A stretch of DNA of 13,024 nt, taken from contig JAUIHU010000041.1 of the NCBI GenBank assembly GCA_030432175.1, positions 1 to 13,024 of the forward strand. Reading direction: 5' to 3'. The position numbers were made by a program, and so were the translations under genes. The notes below the pieces were generated by a model. That model saw nothing but the letters and a program-made list of their open reading frames with translations, made no database searches and was not told where the DNA came from. This document shows positions 7,380 through 13,024 of this stretch, one piece after another (the first letter of the stretch is position 1; every line of letters begins with the position of its first letter). Source of the DNA: Verrucomicrobiia bacterium (GTDB lineage: Bacteria; Verrucomicrobiota; Verrucomicrobiia; Limisphaerales; JAUIHU01).

Positions 7380-10175
7380 ATGGCCAAAGCAAAAACCGCT
7401 AAAGCAACCAAATACGTATATACGTTCGGAAACAAAAAAGCCGACGGAGACGGAAAAATGAAAGAACTCCTTGGCGGAAAAGGCGCCAACCTTGCGGAAA
7501 TGACCCGCATTAAGCTGCCTGTTCCTCCGGGATTTACCATTACCACCGAGCTTTGCACTTATTACTACAAGAATAAGAAGACCTACCCGAAGGTTCTGCA
7601 ATCCCAAATTGAGGACGGGGTTGCCAATATGGAGAAGATCCTTGGACGTAAGTTTGGGGACAAAAAGAAACCGTTACTGGTTGCGGTTCGTTCCGGCGCT
7701 CGTGAGTCGATGCCCGGAATGATGGACACGATTCTGAACCTTGGATTGAACGACGAGACTGTAAAGGGGCTTGTTGAGTCCAGTGGAAACGAACGATTCG
7801 CTTACGACTGCTACCGTCGATTCATCCAGATGTACGGTGACGTGGTGATGGGCGTCCAAAAACGTGAAGGTGAAGATCACGAACCATTCGAGCAGGTTAT
7901 TGAAGACCTCAAGGAAGAACTGTTTCCAGGAGAAGAAGATGTTCAGGATACCCAACTGGATGCTGACGCTTTGAAGGAAATGGTTAAGCGCTTCAAGAAA
8001 CTTGTTAAAGAGCGTACCAAGAAATCCTTTCCGTCGGATCCATGGGAACAATTGGACGGAGCGGTCAGCGCTGTGTTTGGATCCTGGATGAATGACCGTG
8101 CGATCGTTTACCGTCAGAAATACAACATTCCTGCAGAATGGGGTACTGCTGTGAATGTTCAGGCGATGGTTTTCGGAAACACCGGTGATGAATCTGGATC
8201 TGGTGTTGCGTTTACCCGTGATCCGGCCACTGGAGAGAACGTACTTTACGGTGAGTTCCTGACCAATGCTCAGGGTGAGGACGTGGTCGCTGGAGTTCGG
8301 ACTCCGAATCCGGTAGCTGAGTTGAAGGATGTGATGCCTGGCCCATTTGATGAGCTGGTAGAAGTTCAGAAGATTCTTGAAGCGCATTTCAAGGATATGC
8401 AGGACTTCGAATTCACCATTCAGGAAGGTGAATTATTTATGCTGCAAACCCGCAACGGAAAACGCACCGGGATTGCCGCTGTTCGGATTGCCATGGAAAT
8501 GGAAAAAGCCGGTTTGATTACCAAGGAAGACGTAATCAACCGCGTTCCTGCAGATCAGCTGGACCAATTATTGGCTCCGATTTTCGATCGTGCCGCTGTC
8601 AGCAAAGCTGAAGTCATCGCAACAGGTTTACCTGCTGGACCAGGAGCAGCCACTGGACGTATTTATTTTAACGCCGATCGTGCAGCTGAAGCTTCCAAAG
8701 ATGGAGATGTGCTTCTGGTGCGTGTGGAAACATCCCCTGAAGATTTGCGCGGAATGATTGCTGCGAACGGTATTCTGACCGCTCGTGGTGGTGTTAGTTC
8801 CCACGCTGCTCTCGTTGCCCGTCAAATGGGTAAAGTTTGTGTTTGCGGAGCCAGCTCTCTTCAAATCAGTTATGAATCCCGCACACTGAAAGTGGCCGGG
8901 CATACATTCAAGGAAGGTGATTATCTATCCATTGATGGGACGACCGGAGAAGTTTTTGCTGGAGAGATTGAAACAGCTCCATCTGAAATTCTCCAGGTCC
9001 TCCTGGATAAATCTTTGAAGCCTCAACAAAGCAAGACTTATCAGTATTTCAACAAGCTGATGAAGTGGTGTGATGAGGTCACACGCTTGAAAGTTCGCAC
9101 CAACGCTGATTCTCCTGACCAGGTTGAGAATGCAATTGCGTTCGGAGCTTCTGGGGTTGGTTTGTGCCGCACCGAACACATGTTCTTTGAAGGGGACCGA
9201 ATTGACGCCATGCGTGAAATGATTGTCGCCGACAATGAAGAGCATCGCCGCAAAGCTTTAGATAAACTCCTGCCTTACCAGCGTGAAGATTATATTGGAA
9301 TCTTTAAAGCGCTGAAAGGTCGTCCGGCTACTATTCGTTTGCTGGATCCACCTTTGCACGAGTTCCTCCCTCACGAAGGAAGCTTGATTCGTGAATTGGC
9401 AGACAAGATTGGGGTTTCTTCCGAAACCATCACCAAGCGTGTTGCTGAGCTGCATGAGTTTAACCCGATGCTCGGACACCGCGGATGTCGTTTGGGAATC
9501 GTTTACCCTGAGATTTCTGAAATGCAGGCCCGCGCGATTTTCGAAGCGGCAGCTCACGTTCAGAAGCGGAACCGGATCAAAGCATTCCCTGAAATCATGG
9601 TGCCGCTCGTAGGATTCCCGAAAGAGTTGGAAAACCAGATTGCTGTGATTCACCGTGTGGCTGAAGAAGTGGCTAAGGAGAAAAAGACCAAGTTCAACTA
9701 TCAGGTCGGAACGATGATCGAAATTCCTCGCGCTGCTCTGGTTGCCAACGAAATCGCTGAGCACGCTGAATTCTTCAGCTTCGGAACCAACGATTTGACT
9801 CAGACCACTCTTGGAATGAGCCGTGACGATTCCGGATCCTTCCTGCCGACATACCAGAACGAGGAAATCATTTCCACCAACCCGTTTGCTGCTATTGACC
9901 AGAAAGGTGTTGGGCAATTGATGGAAATCGCTATTGAAAAAGGACAATCCACTCGCCCTGACATCAAATTGGGTATCTGTGGTGAGCATGGTGGTGAGCC
10001 TTCCAGTGTGAAGTTCTGTCACCGCGCAGGACTGGCTTATGTCAGCTGTTCTCCTTTCCGAGTGCCGATTGCGCGTCTGGCTGCCGCTCAGGCTGCATTG
10101 GCTGATGGAGCGACGACCAAGCCGGCTGCTAAATCAAAAGCAAAGGCGAAAACAACACGTTCCAAAAAGAAGTAA
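7380..10175 (+). CDS. ppdK: Pyruvate,phosphate dikinase
   Basis: Reversibly converts pyruvate, ATP and phosphate to PEP, AMP and pyrophosphate in the cytoplasm. From the ATG at 7380 it has 931 residues, slightly longer than usual. The N-terminal nucleotide-binding domain has LGGKGANLAEM (about 31-41), VRSGARESMPGMMDT (about 102-116) and SGVAFTRDPATGE. The swivelling phosphohistidine domain has TARGGVSSHAALVARQMG with catalytic H475. The C-terminal TIM barrel has CRTEHMFF, LGHRGCRLG, GTMIEIPRAAL (about 777-787), FGTNDLTQTTLGMSRDD (about 801-817) and catalytic C867 in GICGEHGG. GMSRDDSGSFLPTY separates it from PEP synthase. Ser473 sits where most relatives have the Thr that is the regulatory phosphosite. 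Both ends carry Lys/Ala-rich extensions (MAKAKTAKATK, and 907-931 ending RSKKK). A TTG at 7365 could add five residues; the ATG gives the expected N-terminus, and neither has a good Shine-Dalgarno. Arginine codons are mostly CGT and CGC, unlike the neighbours, which suggests high expression. Confidence 0.97.
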   Translation: MAKAKTAKATKYVYTFGNKKADGDGKMKELLGGKGANLAEMTRIKLPVPPGFTITTELCTYYYKNKKTYPKVLQSQIEDGVANMEKILGRKFGDKKKPLLVAVRSGARESMPGMMDTILNLGLNDETVKGLVESSGNERFAYDCYRRFIQMYGDVVMGVQKREGEDHEPFEQVIEDLKEELFPGEEDVQDTQLDADALKEMVKRFKKLVKERTKKSFPSDPWEQLDGAVSAVFGSWMNDRAIVYRQKYNIPAEWGTAVNVQAMVFGNTGDESGSGVAFTRDPATGENVLYGEFLTNAQGEDVVAGVRTPNPVAELKDVMPGPFDELVEVQKILEAHFKDMQDFEFTIQEGELFMLQTRNGKRTGIAAVRIAMEMEKAGLITKEDVINRVPADQLDQLLAPIFDRAAVSKAEVIATGLPAGPGAATGRIYFNADRAAEASKDGDVLLVRVETSPEDLRGMIAANGILTARGGVSSHAALVARQMGKVCVCGASSLQISYESRTLKVAGHTFKEGDYLSIDGTTGEVFAGEIETAPSEILQVLLDKSLKPQQSKTYQYFNKLMKWCDEVTRLKVRTNADSPDQVENAIAFGASGVGLCRTEHMFFEGDRIDAMREMIVADNEEHRRKALDKLLPYQREDYIGIFKALKGRPATIRLLDPPLHEFLPHEGSLIRELADKIGVSSETITKRVAELHEFNPMLGHRGCRLGIVYPEISEMQARAIFEAAAHVQKRNRIKAFPEIMVPLVGFPKELENQIAVIHRVAEEVAKEKKTKFNYQVGTMIEIPRAALVANEIAEHAEFFSFGTNDLTQTTLGMSRDDSGSFLPTYQNEEIISTNPFAAIDQKGVGQLMEIAIEKGQSTRPDIKLGICGEHGGEPSSVKFCHRAGLAYVSCSPFRVPIARLAAAQAALADGATTKPAAKSKAKAKTTRSKKK

Positions 10176-10191
10176 TGACGCTTCAATCAAG

Positions 10192-10217
10192 CTAAGGCTT
10201 ATGCCTTAGTCTGTTTT
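10192..10217 (+). terminator. Short hairpin directly after ppdK
   Basis: CTAAGGC (10192-10198) pairs perfectly with GCCTTAG (10203-10209) across a TTAT loop, followed by TCTGTTTTT. It starts 17 nt after the ppdK stop and looks like a first intrinsic terminator ahead of the stronger one at 10225. Confidence 0.6.
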
Positions 10218-10224
10218 TATAAAG

Positions 10225-10265
10225 AAAGCCACGGACTCCGGGTATGGAGTCGGTGGCTTTTTTAT
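10225..10265 (+). terminator. Strong intrinsic terminator between convergent ppdK and sulfatase genes
   Basis: The left arm AAAGCCAC-G-GACTCC (10225-10239) pairs with GGAGTC-G-GTGGCTTT (10246-10260), giving 14 pairs with one G/G mismatch around a GGGTAT loop, followed by a run of T to 10263. On the other strand the hairpin is followed by a T-rich tail (TTTCTTTAT), so it may also stop transcripts of the convergent sulfatase gene, whose stop codon is about 80 bp away. Confidence 0.85.
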
Positions 10266-10341
10266 TTAATGCGAAAGGAATCTTTCGTTGTATTTAGATA
10301 AATAATTGCTTGAGCAAGTGAAAAACTAATGCACTGTCATT

Positions 10342-11811
10342 CTATCCTTCATAGTCCATTCCATTCAGACTTTTTAAAACACTGATCTGCCAGGACTTTA
10401 GAGCAGCCTTCATTTCACTGACCTTGTCTGGATTCTGCTTCAGAAGGTTCTCTGTTTCTGATGGATCTGATTTCAAATTATAGAGTTCCCATTTGGGATC
10501 CCGATCAGGTTTTTGTTGAATCCGGTGAAGTTTCCAATCTCCGTCTATCCAGGCGGCATGTCCCTGGAAATCGTCCAATGGATATTCTTGCTTAATCTCG
10601 CCTGCATCCAATCTCAACCGATCAGGAAATGGATTGGAGACTCCTTTGCTCTGGGCCTCCAGTAACTCCGTCATCATCCGATGGCTGGGGACTCCAATAC
10701 CACGCTCAGGCCGATCCCAGAATCCAATTCCCGTCGAGCGTTGTTGAGTTCCCTGCTCCAATTCACAGGCCAGACTGATTCCGTCCAGCGGGTGTTTGCT
10801 GGCTCCCGGGGTGTTGGTCCAATCCAGCAAGGTAGGGAGAATATCAGAGGTGGTGCATCGTGCTTCATAAACACCGGGATGCTCAAATTTTGCAGGCCAT
10901 TCCAGCAAGCCGGGAACCCTGAGTCCTCCATCATAAATCGACGCCTTCTTCCCACGCGCTCCTCCGGTGGATCCTAGATTGGGCAAGGCGCCGTTGTCGC
11001 TGACGTACCAGAGGATTGTATTATCCTTAATGCCCATGTCAGCAATGGATTGTCGCAACTTTCCGAAAGCGCGATCCATTCCGGTGATTTCGCCATAGAA
11101 ATTTCTGAGGTTTTTATCCTCTATATCGGAATAAATCTCTTCGTCTTCAGGCGCTGCCCGGTGTGGGTTATGTGGGGACCCAAACCACACGACCGCCAGA
11201 AAGGGCTGGTCCGGGTGACAGCGCTGATGGTCTTTCATGAAATCAAGAGCCGCATCGACTGTGATCATGGAACTTTCACCCTGAACCGGTGTGGCTTTTC
11301 CTTCCCGACTCAGAATCGGATCGTTATCAAAAAAGTTCTCAGCTGAAAACCAGACATCAAATCCGCTGGCCCCAGGATTGACCGGACTGCCCTTCATGAC
11401 CGATCCCAGGTGCCATTTTCCAAAATGTCCGCTCCTGTAGCTTTTGGATTTCAGCGCTTCTGGAATTGTGATTTCCTGAGGTCTCAAAGAGTAACCCCAT
11501 TTGAAACATCCAAAGCGATTTGGATTTCTCCCAGTCAGAACACTGCCCCGAGTTGGAGAGCAAACCGGCGCGGCGGCATAGAAATTATCGAATCGAATGC
11601 CTTCCCTGGAGAGCGCATCAAAATTGGGGGTTTGGATGACTGGATGTCCCTGATAACCCATATCCCCCCAGCCCTGGTCATCAGCCATTACCAGGACTAT
11701 ATTAGGAAGACTGGAAGTTTCTTCCGCTCCGAGATGCAGGCTCGAAGTAACCCAGGCACATGCGACAGCAATGCCGAGTAAGACAGATTGATGATTCAGG
11801 GGAAAATTCAT
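10342..11811 (-). CDS. Secreted Cys-type sulfatase (arylsulfatase family)
   Basis: Hydrolyses sulfate esters, probably on a polysaccharide or other organic sulfate, in the periplasm or outside. From the ATG at 11811 it has 489 residues. Residues 1 to about 29 form a signal peptide with core SVLLGIAVACAWVTSSL. The catalytic set of formylglycine sulfatases is present: D44 and D45 in ADDQGWGD, C84 and R88 in CSPTRGSVLTGR (C84 is the residue oxidised to formylglycine), K132 and H134 in GKWHLG, H214 in GSPHNPH, D272 and N273 in VSDNGA, and K288 in ARGKK. The C-terminal WELYNLKSDPSETENL is typical of the family. An in-frame TTG at 11847 would add 12 residues, but the ATG places the signal peptide at the N-terminus; neither has a close Shine-Dalgarno. 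A maturation enzyme is needed but none is in the window. It is convergent with ppdK and divergent from the hydroxylase gene. The exact substrate class cannot be read. Confidence 0.93.
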   Translation of the reverse strand: MNFPLNHQSVLLGIAVACAWVTSSLHLGAEETSSLPNIVLVMADDQGWGDMGYQGHPVIQTPNFDALSREGIRFDNFYAAAPVCSPTRGSVLTGRNPNRFGCFKWGYSLRPQEITIPEALKSKSYRSGHFGKWHLGSVMKGSPVNPGASGFDVWFSAENFFDNDPILSREGKATPVQGESSMITVDAALDFMKDHQRCHPDQPFLAVVWFGSPHNPHRAAPEDEEIYSDIEDKNLRNFYGEITGMDRAFGKLRQSIADMGIKDNTILWYVSDNGALPNLGSTGGARGKKASIYDGGLRVPGLLEWPAKFEHPGVYEARCTTSDILPTLLDWTNTPGASKHPLDGISLACELEQGTQQRSTGIGFWDRPERGIGVPSHRMMTELLEAQSKGVSNPFPDRLRLDAGEIKQEYPLDDFQGHAAWIDGDWKLHRIQQKPDRDPKWELYNLKSDPSETENLLKQNPDKVSEMKAALKSWQISVLKSLNGMDYEG

Positions 11812-11821
11812 AAGAATTAAA

Positions 11822-11851
11822 TTGGCAATTCTGGCCTCCAGAATCAAGAAT
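11822..11851 (+). promoter_or_regulatory. Palindrome between divergent sulfatase and hydroxylase genes, within a possible promoter
   Basis: ATTCTGG (11828-11834) and CCAGAAT (11838-11844) form a perfect 7-bp inverted repeat with a 3-bp centre, in the 66-bp gap between the two divergent start codons. It lies between a -35-like TTGGCA (11822-11827) and a -10-like AAGAAT (11846-11851), spaced 18 bp, pointing to the hydroxylase gene. A palindrome inside the spacer recalls operators of MerR-type regulators, but no regulator gene is nearby and the -10 match is only four of six. Confidence 0.35.
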
Positions 11852-11877
11852 GCACTTAAAATGACCTCTTGCGCTGA

Positions 11878-12705
11878 ATGATTGGAAAACTGAATACTTT
11901 AGAACTCTGGGCCGGTATCACTATTTTTACCGGATTCAGATATCTGTTCCTCGCCAGCATTGCCTGGGTTCTCTGCTACTGGCTGTTTCATGGGAAATGG
12001 TTCCATCGAAAAATCATTCAAAAACGGCCCGGAGCGGAAGATATCCGAAGAGAGATTTTCTATTCTCTGTTGTCAGTCCTGATTTTTGGCGTCGTGGGTT
12101 TATGCACAATTATTGCCGGACGGATGGGGTGGAATCAGTTGTATTGGAAGGTCAGTGATCATAGTTGGGTGTGGTTTGGCGCGAGTGTCATCCTGACGAT
12201 TTTCATTCACGACGCATATTTTTACTGGGCCCACCGTTGGATGCATCACCCGAAACTCTATCGCAGAATGCATCTCATTCATCACAAGTCGAAAAACCCA
12301 ACGCCATGGGCTTCGTTCGCTTTTGGTCCATGGGAAGCCGTGGTTCAGGCAGGCATCTTTCCTTTAGCGACGTTCCTGATCCCCATTCATCCGCTGGCTT
12401 TTGGTATCTTCATGGGATGGCAAATGTTCAACAATGTTCTAGGGCATTCGGGATTCGAGTTTTATCCAAACGGATTCATGAATCGCAAAATACGGTTCTT
12501 CTTGAACACTCCCACCAATCACATTATGCACCACGAAAAGCCTTACGGGAATTACGGGTTGTATTTTAATTTCTGGGATCGATGGATGGGCACCAATCAG
12601 AGGGATTATGAATCCAGATTCAAGCAGGTGACACAGAAACGCCCGGAACCAGAGCCTCTGGTGGATACGAAAAAGCCAGTCACTGCCGATTCAGAACTGG
12701 CGTAA
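11878..12705 (+). CDS. Sterol desaturase / fatty acid hydroxylase superfamily membrane protein
   Basis: A 275-residue integral membrane di-iron oxygenase of the sterol desaturase and fatty acid hydroxylase superfamily, which uses O2 to hydroxylate or desaturate lipids. The histidine clusters that hold the two irons are H111 and H119 with H123-H124 (HDAYFYWAHRWMHH), H132 and H135-H136 (HLIHH), H190 (GHSGFE), and H215 with H218-H219 (NHIMHH). Hydrophobic segments near 10-37, 60-80, 97-118 and 155-185 fit the usual membrane topology, with the histidines on the cytoplasmic side. The C-terminal 25 residues are charged and proline-rich, probably disordered. The ATG at 11878 lacks a Shine-Dalgarno, but its N-terminus fits the family. 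The lipid substrate cannot be decided: family members act on sterols, carotenoids, sphingoid bases and alkylglycerols. The gene is divergent from the sulfatase gene and may share a control region with it. Confidence 0.9.
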   Translation: MIGKLNTLELWAGITIFTGFRYLFLASIAWVLCYWLFHGKWFHRKIIQKRPGAEDIRREIFYSLLSVLIFGVVGLCTIIAGRMGWNQLYWKVSDHSWVWFGASVILTIFIHDAYFYWAHRWMHHPKLYRRMHLIHHKSKNPTPWASFAFGPWEAVVQAGIFPLATFLIPIHPLAFGIFMGWQMFNNVLGHSGFEFYPNGFMNRKIRFFLNTPTNHIMHHEKPYGNYGLYFNFWDRWMGTNQRDYESRFKQVTQKRPEPEPLVDTKKPVTADSELA

Positions 12706-12752
12706 ATGGTTTGGGTTAAGAGGGCGTGATCAAAGCAGGATGGCTTGCTGGG

Positions 12753-12789
12753 AACGCTGAGCCCCAGCTCGGCGAGTGGAGTCAGCGTT
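12753..12789. terminator. Stable hairpin without T-tract between convergent genes
   Basis: AACGCTGA (12753-12760) and TCAGCGTT (12782-12789) are perfect complements; inside them CTC-GGC-GAG (12768-12776) can form a second small stem. It sits 48 nt after the hydroxylase stop codon and before the end of the convergent gene. Neither side has a T-run, so it is not a classic intrinsic terminator; it could protect transcript ends or be a weak terminator. Confidence 0.3.
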
Positions 12790-12852
12790 TGAAATAGGTT
12801 GAATCTCTCTAAAGGCTGTCCACCTTGAATCAAACCCGACCCAAGCCCAGAA

Positions 12853-13024
12853 TCACTTCCGCAAAAGCAGCTCCACGCATTTCACCCAGAACTTCTGATA
12901 CTCGCTCCAGTAAACAAAATTACAACCCCAGTGCGGAGCAGGGTCGGAGGTGTAGGCCAGTGTTTTTCCTTCTCCAACGGACCGAGTCACCAGCAACGGG
13001 TGTCCAGTTTCTTCAAACCTCATC
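12853..13024 (-). CDS. C-terminal fragment of a putative glutamine amidotransferase-like protein (cut by window edge)
   Basis: On the minus strand an open frame enters at the right edge and runs to a TGA at 12855-12853. The last 56 visible residues include GHPLLVTRSVGEGKTLAYTS, then DPAPHWGCNFVYWSEYQKFW. The order of a GxGKTLAYTSD strand, an APHWG motif and a final aromatic W-Y-W helix matches the end of the putative glutamine amidotransferase family (Pfam DUF1355 / PF07090 type), class I glutamine amidotransferase-like proteins of unknown function. The catalytic part lies outside the window, so activity cannot be judged. An ATG at 13023 is in frame but is almost certainly internal, since the fragment is far too short and begins mid-domain. 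The gene is convergent with the hydroxylase gene, with 147 bp between their ends. Confidence 0.7.
   Translation of the reverse strand, partial: MRFEETGHPLLVTRSVGEGKTLAYTSDPAPHWGCNFVYWSEYQKFWVKCVELLLRK

Noticed and set aside
7674..8387. Long antisense open frame (237 codons) inside ppdK
   Set aside because: It overlaps fully with a certain PPDK coding region; its composition is that of a reverse-strand shadow, with no family resemblance.
9258..10022. Antisense open frame (254 codons) inside ppdK
   Set aside because: Same reason: it is opposite the conserved TIM-barrel part of PPDK, and its length follows from that gene's strong codon bias.
10272..10287. Inverted repeat CGAAAG-GAAT-CTTTCG as a terminator of the sulfatase gene
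   Set aside because: On the minus strand it is followed by CATTAAAT and not by a T-run; the hairpin at 10225-10260 is the better candidate.
1..13024. CRISPR arrays, tRNA or rRNA genes, IS elements
   Set aside because: No regularly spaced direct repeats, no cloverleaf-like or rRNA-like stretch, and no transposase or paired terminal inverted repeats were found by eye on either strand.

Overview
The window is about 12.4 kb of bacterial DNA of moderate GC content, joined on its left to about 0.57 kb of very AT-rich DNA of different character. The bacterial part suggests a member of the Verrucomicrobiota or a close PVC relative. This rests on gene families only: a giant secreted protein of RCC1, Ig-like and PPC-like modules with the C-terminal module often seen in these bacteria, a secreted Cys-type sulfatase, a stand-alone OvoA-type C-terminal methyltransferase, and a pyruvate,phosphate dikinase with basic tails. 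No rRNA, tRNA, CRISPR array, insertion sequence or transposase gene was found.

Layout, left to right. (1) 1 to about 580: AT-rich segment with no conventional gene. Its forward frame 1 contains TAA and TAG but no TGA, and reads as a plausible protein if TAA and TAG mean glutamine, as in ciliates. (2) 567-5018 (+): multi-domain Ig/RCC1 protein that begins inside an RCC1 repeat without a signal peptide, so its 5' end looks cut off at the junction. (3) 5205-6377 (+): secreted alkaline-phosphatase-superfamily hydrolase. (4) 6441-7211 (+): methyltransferase matching the C-terminal domain of the ovothiol enzyme OvoA. (5) 7380-10175 (+): pyruvate,phosphate dikinase with its own promoter and a strong terminator. 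(6) 10342-11811 (-): secreted sulfatase, convergent with ppdK. (7) 11878-12705 (+): membrane di-iron hydroxylase of the sterol desaturase family, divergent from the sulfatase; the shared intergenic region holds a perfect palindrome. (8) 12853 to beyond 13024 (-): the C-terminal end of a putative glutamine-amidotransferase-like protein.

The genes do not form one evident pathway. The hydrolase and methyltransferase genes are close (63 bp) and could be co-transcribed. ppdK is an independent central-metabolism gene. The sulfatase and the Ig protein fit an organism that handles sulfated polymers and displays large surface proteins. The least expected signals are the alternative-code-like frame at the left edge, which may be contaminating protist DNA, a chimeric assembly or a real insertion, and the ovothiol-type methyltransferase that stands apart from any sulfoxide synthase in this window.
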